Positions 1-9,464 of a stretch of DNA of 64,000 nucleotides are shown piece after piece. Origin of the DNA: Streptococcus thermophilus (GTDB taxonomy: Bacteria > Bacillota > Bacilli > Lactobacillales > Streptococcaceae). Within the stretch, counting starts at the first letter, position 1; each line of letters begins with the position of its first letter. Where the stretch lies: contig NZ_CP038020.1 in NCBI RefSeq assembly GCF_010120595.1, positions 2,038,269 through 2,102,268 on the forward strand. The letters run 5' to 3'. Under the pieces are notes generated by a model that saw only the letters and a program-made list of their open reading frames with translations, was not told the origin of the DNA and did no database searches. The translations under genes and the position numbers were made by a program.

Positions 1-229
1 CACTAGGAGCAGTTCCTACCGGTGTATCCCCTTTATAATATACAGCACCAACTATTCCAAGTACTAGTAGTGCTAGCTTTACAAGATATACAAACAAAGT
101 TGTTAATCCAGTCGCGGCTTCTGATCCCGAAGATGCTACACCTAAAATAAACCAGATTGCAAAAAGAAGAAAGATTCCTCCGATTAATCCTACTACTCCA
201 TTTATTATGGCTAATGTTTTTGTTTTCAT
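1..229 (-). CDS. Small membrane protein, 3' end outside window
   Basis: An open frame of 76 codons starts at an ATG at 227-229 behind a strong AAAGGAG ribosome binding site and runs off the left edge without a stop. The visible part has two hydrophobic stretches, about residues 9-31 and 43-63, so it is probably a two-pass or larger membrane protein. It starts KTKTLAII and has a short Gly/Ser-rich turn between the helices. It lies directly downstream of the lipoprotein gene at 249-746, with a 19-base gap, so the two probably share a transcript. I do not recognise the family. Confidence 0.6.
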   Translation of the reverse strand, partial: MKTKTLAIINGVVGLIGGIFLLFAIWFILGVASSGSEAATGLTTLFVYLVKLALLVLGIVGAVYYKGDTPVGTAPS

Positions 230-248
230 TTAATCTCCTTTAATTATA

Positions 249-746
249 TTATTGAATTTGGGTTGAAATATTTACTATATATTCCTTCAATCCATTACGG
301 TAATTTTTCAAACATTCAACTAGACTATCCTTACCAATAATCTTCGTGTTTCCCATCGCACCGTATTCTTTCTTCTGTTCTTCCAAAGATTTCAATGTTT
401 CTTGTTTCATTTGCTCAATTGTATTTGCATTATCTAGTACTGTACCAGCGACAGCATTTTGATAATTCGTTAGATATTCATCAACAATTTTTGAATACAT
501 CGTTAGATAGTCGTTATAGGTTGAAATACTCTCAATTGTGGCATCAGATGTGTCCTGAGGGTTAAAATTACTTGAACTTACAGAACCTGAAGAGCTTGAT
601 GTTGTTGAAGAACTTGAAGATTTACTTGTAACGACTTCTGAAATATTTTTTGCAGTATTTATTAAGTTTTTACTAGCCGAACAACCTGTTAGTGCTATAG
701 ATAGTAAAATCATAAAAAAAGTAAATAAACATTTTTTCTTTTTCAA
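249..746 (-). CDS. Putative lipoprotein with Ser-rich linker
   Basis: This 165-residue product has a lipoprotein signal peptide: a Lys-rich N-terminus, a hydrophobic core and lipobox LTGC with Cys at about residue 22. A Ser/Thr-rich spacer follows (about 44-60), then a mostly helical Gln/Glu/Lys-rich domain to the C-terminus. The start codon is TTG at 746, supported by GAGGA seven bases upstream. It is predicted to be lipid-anchored on the outer face of the membrane; its role is unknown. An IS256-family element ends only about 30 bases upstream, so the native promoter has probably been replaced or lost. Confidence 0.65.
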   Translation of the reverse strand: MKKKKCLFTFFMILLSIALTGCSASKNLINTAKNISEVVTSKSSSSSTTSSSSGSVSSSNFNPQDTSDATIESISTYNDYLTMYSKIVDEYLTNYQNAVAGTVLDNANTIEQMKQETLKSLEEQKKEYGAMGNTKIIGKDSLVECLKNYRNGLKEYIVNISTQIQ

Positions 747-776
747 TAAGAATTCCTCGATACTGTCAATAATTAT

Positions 777-2053
777 GTGTAAACACTCAAGTAGAGTTGA
801 AGAATGTTAATCAAATAAGCTTTCAAGTGTGTCAGCACAATGGCCAAATCCTTTATGGATGCGTTGATTTTGCTTGAAATTATAATCTTCAAACAGGGTA
901 ACTAAATAACGTTCCAGAGCCTCCTCGTTAGGAAAAAGGACCTTCTTTTTCGTTTGACGTTTGATTTCTTTGTTAAGAGACTCAATGAGGTTTGTCGAAT
1001 AAATGCTATGCCAAATCTGGTAGGGAAACTGATAAAAAGTTAAAAGATTATCCGTATTCTCCAGACTTTCCATGACTTTCCTATACTTTGGTTTCCATTC
1101 GGCGATAAAGTTCTCTAAAGCTTGCACTGCCATTTCTAAATTTTCAGCACGATAAATCGTTTTAAATTGCTCCAGAATAACCGCTCTATCTGCTCGTTTC
1201 ACTTTACTAGCTAGATTTCGACTAATATGAATTAAGCAACGTTGTTGTTTAGCTAATGGGTAAGCCTGATTGATAATCTCTTCAAGCCCCTTGAAGCCAT
1301 CGGTCACTACAAGAGAAACCTGTTGGATTCCTTGGTTTTGAAGCTTGTCTAACAGGGTGGACCAAGAAGCATTGTTTTCATTTGGAGCGATTTCATATCC
1401 AAGAACAGCCTTCTGTCCTTCTGGTGTAATGCCAAGTGCGATATGAATACATTCTTTACTAACGGTTCCACGTCTTAAGGGAAGATAGGTTCCGTCAAGA
1501 AATAAAACAGAGTAATTGGCTTCTAAGCTTCGCTCATGAAAAGTAGCGACATTCTCCTGAGTTGCTTTTGAGATATTAGAAATTGTGGCAGGACTATAGT
1601 GATGACCATACATTCGCTCGATGATATCACTAATTTCTCGAGTCGTTACACCGGTTTGATAGAGTTTGATAACCATCTCTTCCAAGTGGTCATCTCGACG
1701 TCCATAAGCGGGAAGCAAAGCTGGACTAAAGTTCCCATTACGATCTCTAGGAATACTCAACTGAACAGTCCCATATTTGGTTTCGAATTTCCGTGCATAG
1801 CTTCCGTTACGACTATTCCCAGAATTATAGCCTAATTTATCGTAAGGTTCATACCCTAAAAAGGCTGATAACTCTGCTTGAAGCAGATCATTCATAGCTG
1901 TTTCAAGAGAAGTACGGAAAAATTCATCAATATCTTGCTTTTGGGCTAGGAAGTTAAGTAGTTCTGTGGTAAACTGAGTCATAGGAATAAATCTCTTTCT
2001 AGTAATGTTTTGCAACTCTACTATAACGGATTTATTCCTTTTTGTGTTTACAC
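777..2053 (-). mobile_element. IS256-family insertion sequence (IS1191-like)
   Basis: The element holds one transposase gene and is bounded by inverted ends sharing GTGTAAACAC at 777-786 and, inverted, at 2044-2053. Family and end position agree with IS256 elements of S. thermophilus such as IS1191, but the name is from memory. I could not see an obvious 8-bp target duplication (ataattat on the left, aacttatt on the right), so the insertion is old or the exact ends are off by a few bases. It separates the lipoprotein gene from the clpL region. Confidence 0.85.
807..1979 (-). CDS. IS256-family (mutator-type) transposase
   Basis: About 390 residues, close to the family norm, and apparently intact. 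The DDE triad is visible: Asp in FLDGTYL, Asp in VVTDGFKGL and Glu in NLIESLNKE. The typical mutator signature around LAKQQRCLIHISRN is also present. I prefer the ATG giving MTQFTTEL at 1979, with AAAGAGA upstream, over a TTG twelve codons earlier at 2015. It catalyses cut-and-paste or copy-out movement of its own element. Confidence 0.9.
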   Translation of the reverse strand, partial: TQFTTELLNFLAQKQDIDEFFRTSLETAMNDLLQAELSAFLGYEPYDKLGYNSGNSRNGSYARKFETKYGTVQLSIPRDRNGNFSPALLPAYGRRDDHLEEMVIKLYQTGVTTREISDIIERMYGHHYSPATISNISKATQENVATFHERSLEANYSVLFLDGTYLPLRRGTVSKECIHIALGITPEGQKAVLGYEIAPNENNASWSTLLDKLQNQGIQQVSLVVTDGFKGLEEIINQAYPLAKQQRCLIHISRNLASKVKRADRAVILEQFKTIYRAENLEMAVQALENFIAEWKPKYRKVMESLENTDNLLTFYQFPYQIWHSIYSTNLIESLNKEIKRQTKKKVLFPNEEALERYLVTLFEDYNFKQNQRIHKGFGHCADTLESLFD

Positions 2054-2242
2054 AACTTATTTTACACTACCGAATTCCTCACCTAAATTTAATTTTCCAT
2101 AATATTATATATATACATATACGTTGTCAATATTTTCTTAAAAATATAATGTATTTTTAACTATTCATATCATAAGATTATTATAATTTCATATCATTTT
2201 AAAATTAAGAATAAACATGGAAGTCATAGCAATACCCAAAAC

Positions 2243-2379
2243 AAGATTTTCCGCTGTGCTAAAGGTGAGAGAAACCATATTGCTTATCTCACTCGGAAGA
2301 TTTGAGACTTAGGCTCAAATCTTAGGAATGGAATTCCGTTAGAAAGTCGCTTCCGTCCGTAGCACCCAAGGAAAGTCTT
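2243..2379. ncRNA. Candidate structured RNA element, strand uncertain
   Basis: This gene-free stretch folds into a nested structure. The outer stem is 10 bp (2243-2252 with 2370-2379, one G-U). Next comes GTGCTA 2256-2261 with TAGCAC 2360-2365. Inside are three hairpins: GTGAGA/TCTCAC (2265-2270/2287-2292), a perfect 10-bp stem AAGATTTGAG/CTCAAATCTT (2297-2306/2314-2323) and GGAAT/ATTCC (2325-2329/2333-2337). On the plus strand, TATAAT-like boxes lie upstream at about 2140-2180. On the minus strand it would follow the clpL terminator. It resembles no riboswitch I can name; a MITE-like repeat is the main alternative. Confidence 0.45.
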
Positions 2380-2380
2380 A

Positions 2381-2424
2381 AATAAAAAAGAAAAAAGCAG
2401 AGATGTCTACTAACATCTCTGCTT
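2381..2424 (-). terminator. clpL terminator
   Basis: A perfect 12-bp hairpin (2395-2406 with 2413-2424, loop of six) is followed on the minus strand by a long T-rich run (complement of 2381-2396). It lies 30 bases after the clpL stop codon. Confidence 0.9.
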
Positions 2425-2454
2425 CATTAATCGGATTAGGAGTTCCTATGCTTT

Positions 2455-4569
2455 TTATTTAGCATCTTTTTCTTTTTTTTCTTTGATAACTAAGACACCA
2501 TCTTCCATATCAGCTTCTAGGTGTTTAGCATCAAGGTTATCCAAGTGGAAGTCTGTGACTTTGTCACGGATTTGTTGTTCAACCACACGACGGAGTGGAC
2601 GAGCACCCATAACTTCATCATAGCCTTCTTCTGTCATATAGGCTTTAGCAGCTTCGCTAACTGCCAAGTCAATGCCTTTCTTAGAAAGAGTCTTGTTAAC
2701 TTCATTCAACATAAGATCGACAATCTTAGAAAGGTCCTCCTTATCTAAGTGTGAGAACTCAATAATTGCGTCGAAACGGTTAAGGAATTCAGGACGGAAG
2801 TAAGGTTTCAAACGATCCATGAGTTCTGGTTTATCAGCATCTTCTGTCAAGTTAGATTCGTAACCAAAGCCAGCGTTTGAAGTTGCGATAATGACTGTGT
2901 TCTTGAAGTTTACAGTATTACCTTGACCATCAGTCAAACGGCCATCATCCAAAACTTGGAGGAGAAGGGTGATAACTTGAGGGTCTGCCTTTTCAATTTC
3001 ATCAAGAAGGATGATTGAATAAGGGTTACGACGAACACGTTCTGTCAAGGTATTACTATTATCATCATAACCAACATAACCAGCTGTTGTACCAATCAAT
3101 TTAGAAACGGCTGTGCGGTCGCTGTATTCTGACATGTCCAAACGGATGATAGCATCTTTGGTACCGAACAAATCAAGGGCCAATTGTTTAGCCAACTCAG
3201 TTTTACCAACACCAGTAGGTCCTACAAAGAGGAAGCTACCGATTGGACGGTTACCTTCGTCAAATCCTGCACGATTACGACGAATGGAACGTGCCACTGC
3301 TTCAACGGCCTTATCTTGACCAATAACCTTAGCTTGCAAACGGTTACCCATATCTTTCAAACGTTCGATATCCGTTGCACCCATTTGAGATACTGGAATA
3401 CCAGTCATACGTTCTACGGATTCAGCCACATCGTTTACAGTCGCAGTCACCTTGCGATCTTTTGCATGGTTAGCAATTTCCTTTTCAAGTTTTTCAATAC
3501 GAATCTTAGAATTTAGAGCTGCTTCGTAATCTTCTTTAGCAACTGCAGCTTCTTGTTTAGCTTTTTCTTCTTCGATTTCACGTTCAACAGCATTGACATC
3601 AGTTACTGGATGTTGTGCTGCCAAGTGAGCTGCTGTCATGTCCAAAAGGTCAATAGCCTTATCTGGCAAGCTACGTTGTGGAATGTATTGTACTGAAAAA
3701 TCAACCGCTGCTTTCAAGACATCATCTGGCAAGATAACATTGTGGTGTTTTTCATAAAGATCACGAATACCTTGAAGAATCTTGAAGGTATCTTCAGGAG
3801 AAGGAGCATTGACCTTAACTTCGTTGAAACGACGAGCAAGGGCAGGATTCTTCAAGATAGTGTTACGGTATTCATCTTGAGTTGTTGCACCAATCACTGT
3901 TATTTCACCACGTGAAAGAGCAGGTTTCAAGATATCAGCCAGACCTTTAGAACCTTGACCATCGCCAGTGCTTCCGGCACCAAGAATTTGATGAATTTCA
4001 TCGAAGAAGAGGATAATGTTTCCAGCTTCTTTGACTTCATTTATCAAGTTTTGAATGTTTTCTTCAAAGCTACCACGGTATTGAGTACCAGCTTCAAGTG
4101 CAGAAATATCAATTGAGATGATTTCTTTGTCCTTGATAGCAGCTGGGACATCACCATTAACGATGGCTTGTGCCAAACCTTCAACTACAGCTGTTTTACC
4201 AACCCCAGCATCACCGACAAGGACTGGGTTATTCTTAGTACGACGAGCCAAGATTTCGCTAGTTTCTTGGATTTCTTTGTTACGTCCGATAACAGGATCC
4301 AATTTACCTTCACGAGCTTCTTGAGTCAAGTTACGACCAATTTTAGCAAGAATACCATCTTGTTTAGGTCCGTTACCCTGTTGTTGCGTTGGGTTCACTG
4401 CTTCACCTTGATTACCAGGCAATTTACCTGTTTGACGGTAAATTGCAAATTCTTCAGGTGACACTTCACGACCGTTAATCATGTAGCGACGGCTTTCTGA
4501 ACGGAAACCACCCATGTTACCCATCAATTGATTGAAAAGATCATCCATATTATTAAAGTTGTTGTTCAT
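2455..4569 (-). CDS. clpL: ClpL, Clp/HSP100 ATPase chaperone
   Basis: At 704 residues this matches streptococcal ClpL, which is about 700. The N-terminal region is short and Asn-rich ([10 protein letters not shown]) instead of the double N-domain of ClpC/ClpE. Two AAA+ modules follow: Walker A GDAGVGKT with FFDEIHQ in the first, and GPTGVGKT with LLDEIEKA in the second. A short coiled-coil insert (about 325-375) lies between them. ClpL is a cytosolic heat- and acid-stress disaggregase; it lacks the ClpP-binding tripeptide loop of ClpC/E/X and is thought to work without the protease. RBS GAGGTGA precedes the ATG. Upstream CtsR-type boxes indicate heat-shock control. Confidence 0.96.
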   Translation of the reverse strand: MNNNFNNMDDLFNQLMGNMGGFRSESRRYMINGREVSPEEFAIYRQTGKLPGNQGEAVNPTQQQGNGPKQDGILAKIGRNLTQEAREGKLDPVIGRNKEIQETSEILARRTKNNPVLVGDAGVGKTAVVEGLAQAIVNGDVPAAIKDKEIISIDISALEAGTQYRGSFEENIQNLINEVKEAGNIILFFDEIHQILGAGSTGDGQGSKGLADILKPALSRGEITVIGATTQDEYRNTILKNPALARRFNEVKVNAPSPEDTFKILQGIRDLYEKHHNVILPDDVLKAAVDFSVQYIPQRSLPDKAIDLLDMTAAHLAAQHPVTDVNAVEREIEEEKAKQEAAVAKEDYEAALNSKIRIEKLEKEIANHAKDRKVTATVNDVAESVERMTGIPVSQMGATDIERLKDMGNRLQAKVIGQDKAVEAVARSIRRNRAGFDEGNRPIGSFLFVGPTGVGKTELAKQLALDLFGTKDAIIRLDMSEYSDRTAVSKLIGTTAGYVGYDDNSNTLTERVRRNPYSIILLDEIEKADPQVITLLLQVLDDGRLTDGQGNTVNFKNTVIIATSNAGFGYESNLTEDADKPELMDRLKPYFRPEFLNRFDAIIEFSHLDKEDLSKIVDLMLNEVNKTLSKKGIDLAVSEAAKAYMTEEGYDEVMGARPLRRVVEQQIRDKVTDFHLDNLDAKHLEADMEDGVLVIKEKKEKDAK

Positions 4570-4635
4570 ATAATCACCTCATACTGTGTTTTCTTGTGAT
4601 TTTTTAAGTGTTATTTTTTAGTTAATGTGTAAAAA

Positions 4636-4651
4636 TTGACTTTTACTGACC
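4636..4651 (-). promoter_or_regulatory. CtsR-type box close to clpL
   Basis: The minus strand reads GGTCAGTAAAAGTCAA: two GGTCA/AGTCA half-sites with 10-bp spacing, as in the CtsR consensus of a tandem GGTCAAA heptad. It is 67 bases before the ATG. No clear promoter sits on it. Confidence 0.5.
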
Positions 4652-4837
4652 AAAACCCTAAAAATTTTCAGAGCCTCAACTACTCTTCTAATAATTTTCG
4701 GTTTTGCTCTTGGTAGAAGGCTGAGAACTTTCACAGTCTTGAATTAATTTAATTATCATTCAGCATAAGAGCCACCTTCTTTCTGTGAATCTCTCAAAAT
4801 AGCTAACTTACAAGTTTCTTTCTGAAATATGCTTGTA

Positions 4838-4921
4838 GCTTAAGGAAACTCTTTTCCTTAAGCTTTATCATATACCTTTCATATGCTTGGGTCAAGAATT
4901 TAGCTTTGACTTTTACTGAAC
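4838..4921 (-). promoter_or_regulatory. clpL promoter P3 with CtsR-like box and 5' hairpin
   Basis: On the minus strand a CtsR-like box (4906-4921, GTTCAGTAAAAGTCAA) is followed by -35 TTGACC (4890-4895), a 17-bp spacer and -10 TATGAT (4867-4872). The predicted +1 falls at the start of a perfect 11-bp hairpin, GCTTAAGGAAA paired with TTTCCTTAAGC (4838-4848/4853-4863). The leader to clpL would be about 290 nt. Confidence 0.65.
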
Positions 4922-4992
4922 TTTTTAATGAAAATTTAAGCAGACAAGCTGCAATCTTTTCATATCGGTATATGGACTGTTTTGACAGCCTT

Positions 4993-5071
4993 CATAAGGA
5001 TTTCATTTCCTTATGTTTATATTGTACAACATTGGTCAGTATTGGTCAATGTATTTTTGACTTTTTTGACC
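4993..5071 (-). promoter_or_regulatory. clpL promoter P2 with CtsR boxes and 5' hairpin
   Basis: The minus strand has -35 TTGACC (5044-5049), a 17-bp spacer and -10 TACAAT (5021-5026). The -35 is itself part of a GGTCA-N5-GGTCA repeat (5034-5049), and a second GGTCA/GTCA pair lies at 5057-5071. The predicted +1 coincides with a perfect 8-bp hairpin, CATAAGGA/TCCTTATG (4993-5000/5008-5015). This is the strongest of the three promoters by sequence. Confidence 0.75.
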
Positions 5072-5142
5072 TTTATTGTAATTTTTTTGCAGGTAAGCTA
5101 TAATTACCTTTTTACAAGTATTTAAGCTAGTCCTGCAATCTT

Positions 5143-5223
5143 ATAAGGAAGCTAAATCCTTATGGAATCATAATACACCATTAGTCAGCAAAGGTCGATA
5201 GTTTTGTTTGATCTTATTTGACC
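5143..5223 (-). promoter_or_regulatory. clpL promoter P1 with CtsR box and 5' hairpin
   Basis: The minus strand carries GGTCAAATAAGATCAAA (5207-5223), a close match to the CtsR tandem heptad, and a second pair at 5183-5198. Then come -35 TCGACC (5193-5198), a 17-bp spacer and -10 TATTAT (5170-5175). The predicted start again meets a 7-bp hairpin, ATAAGGA/TCCTTAT (5143-5149/5157-5163). It lies just beyond the terminator of the preceding operon. Confidence 0.6.
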
Positions 5224-5248
5224 TTTTGGAAAATAATTTACAGAAAGT

Positions 5249-5276
5249 AAAAAAGCCTACCAGAGGTAGACCTTTT
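5249..5276 (-). terminator. Terminator of tmcAL operon
   Basis: The hairpin GGTCTACC/GGTAGGCT, read on the minus strand, is followed by a run of six T. It insulates the operon from the clpL promoters. Confidence 0.8.
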
Positions 5277-5282
5277 ATAAAA

Positions 5283-6374
5283 CTATTTTACTCTAATCGG
5301 TATGCGTCCGAAGTTTTGTTCAGAAAGTTCGGGGTTGCCTAATTGATAAATATTATCCGCTTGTTGTGTAAGTATATCCCAAGGTTCTCGTCCAATCCGA
5401 ACCACTGTATCCACAAACTTCTTCACAGATTTGAGATGAGACTGCCCTTTTTGAGAAAATCCAAGCACATGAATAGATTTAGGCAAAGAATTATCCACAG
5501 CTCCGACTAGGATATAGGTCAAAATACGACGTACCCGTGCTTTTGTATAGCGTTTGGTTGCTACCTTATCCACCAGTTCTTCAACAGAAGAAACCTCACG
5601 AATAGCAGCTTTTAAACGACTGGCAATCTCTTCATTCACCTGGAAAACACTGGTCAAATCAGGGTTTGTAAGAATCTGATAAACCAGCAATTGGAAATAA
5701 TTATCCCAAGAGACCTGTGGAGAAGTTTGAAAAAGTTTGCTATTGGGCATGAACTTATCCACAAAATCACTATCTTCTTTGTGGAGACGTAGACTGGTCG
5801 CCGAGGCGAAAGATACTTCCTTGTCTAAGGAATGATAGCCAGCCCCTTGTCTCTGGATAGGATTCAACGTAATGCCCTTACCCGCACAAGCTTTGGCATA
5901 GGCTAATCCTAGGATATGGTTGGGTGTATTGCCAGTAAAATCCACACCAGCAAACTTTTCCCACATTTTTTGCGTCTTTTGTGGATAAGACAAGTCACTC
6001 GGTAAACTTTCCACAAAGGCTTCCATTTCCTCTGACTTTTCAGAATAGACATCTGCTATAGTCTGATAGTCTAGGACTTCTTCCGTGCCAAAAGTAAGAC
6101 TATCAATTCCCAGTCGAGACAAGATATCGACAGCCCCAGATGCAAAATAATCGGCAGACTGGACTGCCGTAAAGAAGGGCAACTCAACCACGAGATCTGC
6201 TCCATTTTCCAAAGCCATCTGAGCTCTAATCCACTTATCCACAATAGCTGGCTCACCTCGCTGAACAAAGTTCCCAGACATGGCAACAATTTTTATTCCT
6301 TCAGCATGATCCAAGAGATACTTGTGGCCGTTATGAAAAGGATTGAACTCAGCAATAATACCTGTAACTGTCAT
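5283..6374 (-). CDS. tmcAL: tRNA(Met) cytidine acetate ligase TmcAL
   Basis: A 363-residue protein of the YlbM/TmcAL family. It opens with the nucleotidyltransferase-like signature [12 protein letters not shown], with HNGH at residues 14-17, which binds ATP. TmcAL activates acetate with ATP and forms N4-acetylcytidine at the wobble base of elongator tRNA-Met. It is cytosolic. It lies 6 bases after the SAM methyltransferase gene and ends the conserved yqeG-to-tmcAL cluster, the same order as in other streptococci. Length is slightly below the Bacillus protein (about 400), as is usual in streptococci. Confidence 0.92.
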   Translation of the reverse strand: MTVTGIIAEFNPFHNGHKYLLDHAEGIKIVAMSGNFVQRGEPAIVDKWIRAQMALENGADLVVELPFFTAVQSADYFASGAVDILSRLGIDSLTFGTEEVLDYQTIADVYSEKSEEMEAFVESLPSDLSYPQKTQKMWEKFAGVDFTGNTPNHILGLAYAKACAGKGITLNPIQRQGAGYHSLDKEVSFASATSLRLHKEDSDFVDKFMPNSKLFQTSPQVSWDNYFQLLVYQILTNPDLTSVFQVNEEIASRLKAAIREVSSVEELVDKVATKRYTKARVRRILTYILVGAVDNSLPKSIHVLGFSQKGQSHLKSVKKFVDTVVRIGREPWDILTQQADNIYQLGNPELSEQNFGRIPIRVK

Positions 6375-6380
6375 AGGCTC

Positions 6381-7121
6381 TTACTTTTGGGCGACAAAGA
6401 ACCAACGTGCACTAGTTTCAGTCGGTTCCTTATCCTCGAAATCGGCGTAAAGCTTGAAAGATTTGAAGCCAGCCTGCTCTAGCAAGATATCATAAGTCAA
6501 GACCTCATAGGTACGCTCCTCGTGCACCTCATCATGACGGCTAAAGCTTCCATCTTCCTCTTGGAGAAAGAAGGTCAATTCATGAACTACAGAATGCGGA
6601 GCCGCATCCTCATAAGTATCCCAGAGCATAGCAAAATCCTCAGCATTTTCATGGTAAGAATATCCAGGGAAAACTTCATCAGTTTGATAGGTTGAGTGTA
6701 CATCAAATATAAAGACGCCATCCTCATTGAGTGCATTGTAAACCTCTTTGAAGACGTCTCCAACCTCTACTTCATCCTGCATATAGCAGATTGAATCTGA
6801 GTAGCAGGTCACAAAATCATACTTGCCAGCTTGCGATAAATCCAACATATTGCCTTCAATAAAATCAATTTTCTGCTTGGCAGAAGACGCACGCTTCTGA
6901 GCAATTTTCAACATATCAGCACTCAAATCAAGTCCAGTGACATCAAAACCAGCTTGAGAAAAACGTACAGATTGAATCCCTGTTCCACAAGCCAATTCAA
7001 GCAATTTCTTTTTGTCCATAGTCTTTGGCAAATGACGGAGGGAAAAATCCGTCCACAAATCGTAAAGACTGTCATCCATAACAGCGTCGTAGACCGCCGC
7101 AAAAGTTTCATAAGTAGCCAT
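6381..7121 (-). CDS. Class I SAM-dependent methyltransferase
   Basis: From the ATG giving MATYETFAAVYD at 7121 the protein has 246 residues. It shows the Rossmann motif I LLELACGTG (about 40-48), an acidic loop GLDLSADML and a post-motif FIFDVHS. The frame is open further upstream to 7250, but that extension is atypical and overlaps a leader hairpin (7164-7199), so I reject it. The substrate is unknown. Neighbours (rsfS, yqeK, nadD, tmcAL) suggest an RNA or small-molecule housekeeping role. Confidence 0.85.
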   Translation of the reverse strand: MATYETFAAVYDAVMDDSLYDLWTDFSLRHLPKTMDKKKLLELACGTGIQSVRFSQAGFDVTGLDLSADMLKIAQKRASSAKQKIDFIEGNMLDLSQAGKYDFVTCYSDSICYMQDEVEVGDVFKEVYNALNEDGVFIFDVHSTYQTDEVFPGYSYHENAEDFAMLWDTYEDAAPHSVVHELTFFLQEEDGSFSRHDEVHEERTYEVLTYDILLEQAGFKSFKLYADFEDKEPTETSARWFFVAQK

Positions 7122-7410
7122 AATCATGATACCAAGTCCGTCTGTAATTGGAATGAAAATTAGAAGCTTTGACTTGGAATCCTGATCCAAGCCAAAGCTA
7201 TCTATTTTCCGACGATTACAGGACGGGTTCAAATCCTTTCTAGGATACAAAGAGCGTTAAAAGCAGAGAGAAAATAGGAAACTTTCTGCCGTATCACTAG
7301 ATACAAAGGAAGTTTTTCTTTTTCTCATAGCTTTGAGCTCGTGTTAAGTTTATAAAATTAACTAAACACGACACCCTATCCTTTCTTTCCATTAGATTTT
7401 CAATTAAGCA

Positions 7411-7438
7411 ACAAAACCCAGTTATCGCTAACTGAGTT
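7411..7438 (-). terminator. Terminator after rsfS
   Basis: A 10-bp hairpin, AACTCAGTTA/TAACTGGGTT with loop GCGA on the minus strand, is followed by TTGTT. It lies eight bases past the rsfS stop, so the methyltransferase/tmcAL pair may have its own promoter or depend on read-through. Confidence 0.65.
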
Positions 7439-7445
7439 CAATTTC

Positions 7446-7799
7446 TTATGCCAAATAGGCTGACACATCTACCATTAGTGCTTCATGCCAGAGTTTTTCG
7501 AGGTTATAGTGTGCACGCTCATCTTCTGTAAAGATGTGAACAACGACGTCGTTAAGATCCAAAAGAATCCAGCCTCCCTTATTGTCACCTTCCATGTGAC
7601 TAGCGTCCACACCAGCTTCTTTAACTTTCTCACGGATGTTGTCGGCAATAGCTTCCAACTGACGGCTATTCATTGCACTCAAAATAACAAAGTAATCTGT
7701 TAGGCTAGTAAGACCATACAAATCTAGGGCAACGATGTCTTCAGCTCGCTTTTCATCAGCAGCTTTGACAACCAATTCAAGTAATTCTTCTTTAGTCAA
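7446..7799 (-). CDS. rsfS: Ribosomal silencing factor RsfS
   Basis: A 117-residue Iojap/RsfS family protein, normal length. Family features include [17 protein letters not shown] near the N-terminus and the [15 protein letters not shown] strand. RsfS binds ribosomal protein uL14 and blocks subunit joining when nutrients are scarce. It follows yqeK by 23 bases in the yqeG-yqeH-yhbY-nadD-yqeK-rsfS operon. Confidence 0.93.
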   Translation of the reverse strand: MTKEELLELVVKAADEKRAEDIVALDLYGLTSLTDYFVILSAMNSRQLEAIADNIREKVKEAGVDASHMEGDNKGGWILLDLNDVVVHIFTEDERAHYNLEKLWHEALMVDVSAYLA

Positions 7800-7822
7800 T
7801 TGTATTCTCCAGTAATTAATTG

Positions 7823-8413
7823 TTAATCTTTTAAGTAACTCACAAAAGCATTATAGGTTTCAAGAGTTTTGGGATAAATCGGCAAGGCCTGGTGCGCCAA
7901 GTGTTCTACCGTATGGACTGTTTCAAAAGCAACTGCTTTATCCAAAGATTGCTTTGCTACTTGTCTAGCTTCCTCTACCAAAGGGAAATTACGGTTATGC
8001 TCAATATAGTCAGCCACATAGACAATTTTATCTAGGATTGACATTTCATGACTTCCGACAGTATGGATTTCAATACTGCGTAGAATCTCAGAATCAGTTA
8101 AACCCAAATCTTCTTGGATTTTGTAAATCCCAACCATGCCATGCCAGATATTGTTTCCCCATTTTTTCAATTCAGGATCGAGCTCATACTTATCGATTAG
8201 CTCTATGAATTCCTGGTCTGGAAGTTCCTTGGCATAATCATGAAGGAGGCCAGCTAAACCAGCTTTTTCAGTATCGTAACCATACTTTTCAGCAAGAGCA
8301 ATAGCAGCTTGCTCAACACCCAAAACATGACTAAAGCGTTTAGGACTCATAACCGTTCTAACTTTTTCAAGGAGTTCATCACGAGAAAAGTCAAGGTATT
8401 TTTCATAGGTCAT
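7823..8413 (-). CDS. yqeK: YqeK, HD-domain Ap4A hydrolase (symmetrical)
   Basis: A 196-residue HD-superfamily protein with His in [10 protein letters not shown] and the paired His-Asp in [11 protein letters not shown], followed by NIWHGMVG and HTVGS. YqeK proteins use iron or another metal to cleave diadenosine tetraphosphate symmetrically to two ADP. The start overlaps the nadD stop by four bases, so the genes are translationally coupled. Confidence 0.92.
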   Translation of the reverse strand: MTYEKYLDFSRDELLEKVRTVMSPKRFSHVLGVEQAAIALAEKYGYDTEKAGLAGLLHDYAKELPDQEFIELIDKYELDPELKKWGNNIWHGMVGIYKIQEDLGLTDSEILRSIEIHTVGSHEMSILDKIVYVADYIEHNRNFPLVEEARQVAKQSLDKAVAFETVHTVEHLAHQALPIYPKTLETYNAFVSYLKD

Positions 8414-9042
8414 TTATAGAGCCCCGCTTTCTTGATGTAGGCAAGTACAGACTGCGGCACCATGAAGTTAGGTATACGATCCTTCTTAATGTAGGATCTG
8501 ACTGCACTTGAACTAATATCCATAAGGGGCACATCAACCCAGATAACAGGATATGAGGTTCCAGCCTTATACTTAGGACGCGGTACACCAACAAATTGAA
8601 CCATCTCGATAAGTTCATCAATACGGTGCCATTTTGGTAGGTACTCGACCATATCAGCTCCAATAATAAAGTAATAATCCGTATCCGGATTAGCCTCTGT
8701 CAAGAGCTTCATGGTGTCATAGGTATAGCTGATTCCCTTACGTTCCAACTCGATGGTTTCAATATCCAAACCTGCGATGCCGTTAGTAGCCAACATAAGC
8801 ATATTAAGGCGATGCTTTTCATCAATAGTCTCTTTTTTATCGATATGAGGGGGCTCAAATTCAGGCATAAGAAGAACTTCATCGAGACCTAACTGCTGAC
8901 GCACCTGGTCTGCAACAACCAGGTGGGCATTGTGAACAGGATTGAAATTTCCACCTAATATTCCAACCTGCTTACGGCCGGTATCTTTAATTTCTTCCTC
9001 TAGTTGAACCTTTGTAAACGGGGTTACAAGATCTAATGCCAT
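8410..9042 (-). CDS. nadD: Nicotinate-nucleotide adenylyltransferase NadD
   Basis: The 210-residue protein has the nucleotidyltransferase motif [12 protein letters not shown] (about 29-40) and the C-terminal ISSSAVRS motif. It makes nicotinic acid adenine dinucleotide from NaMN and ATP in NAD synthesis. Before the motif are about 27 residues that are usual in streptococcal NadD. It is upstream of and overlaps yqeK. Confidence 0.95.
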   Translation of the reverse strand: MALDLVTPFTKVQLEEEIKDTGRKQVGILGGNFNPVHNAHLVVADQVRQQLGLDEVLLMPEFEPPHIDKKETIDEKHRLNMLMLATNGIAGLDIETIELERKGISYTYDTMKLLTEANPDTDYYFIIGADMVEYLPKWHRIDELIEMVQFVGVPRPKYKAGTSYPVIWVDVPLMDISSSAVRSYIKKDRIPNFMVPQSVLAYIKKAGLYK

Positions 9043-9146
9043 GTTCGTCTCCTCTTATTCAAGCATTATATGATTTTTTTAACATCTTCAATGCTTTAAA
9101 AGTGTTTCTATACCTTAATTTGTCCTTCACCAAGTAACGTCAGCAA

Positions 9147-9464
9147 CTATTTTTGGATGGCTTTAACATTTGGTGACAACTTACGATTTTCTTTTTTAGC
9201 AGATTCCTTGTAAAGAATCAAGATACGTCCAATCTTGAGGACTGTATCACAGCCGATTTCTTCTTCCAAAATTTCAGCAACTTCATGGATATCTTCCATA
9301 GTATTTTGAAGAAGGGTTACCTTAATTAACTCACGGGCATCAAGGGCGTTACGAACGCTAGTTTTGATATGATCGTTAAGACCGTTTTTCCCAATTTGTA
9401 CAATAGGTTTAAGGGTGTGGGCTTCCGATTTGAGGAAGGCACGTTGTTTTGATGTTAGTGACAT
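9147..9464 (-). CDS. yhbY: YhbY, CRM-domain RNA-binding protein
   Basis: The 105-residue product is a single CRM domain. It has the characteristic GKNGLNDHIKTSV loop (GxxG-like) and the LIKVTLLQN strand. YhbY associates with pre-50S ribosomes and helps assembly. It lies 104 bases before nadD and is separated from yqeH by 238 bases, which hold a weak interrupted hairpin (about 9570-9600) but no recognisable gene. Confidence 0.92.
   Translation of the reverse strand: MSLTSKQRAFLKSEAHTLKPIVQIGKNGLNDHIKTSVRNALDARELIKVTLLQNTMEDIHEVAEILEEEIGCDTVLKIGRILILYKESAKKENRKLSPNVKAIQK

Noticed and set aside
761..770. TTGACA upstream of the lipoprotein start
   Set aside because: No -10 box fits before the start codon; likely chance.
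769..2061. 8-bp target duplications around the IS256 and left ISL3 elements
   Set aside because: The flanking octamers do not match in either case.
4741..4780. Five-codon upstream frame (ATG CTG AAT GAT AAT TAA) with an AAGGTGG site in the clpL leader
   Set aside because: Too short to support; no further sign of translational control.
7164..7250. tRNA-like 3' half (ggttcaaatcc T-arm motif, anticodon-arm-like hairpin with loop ATCCTGA) upstream of the methyltransferase gene
   Set aside because: No D-arm, wrong spacing and a poor acceptor stem; at most a relic. It is more simply a leader hairpin (7164-7199).
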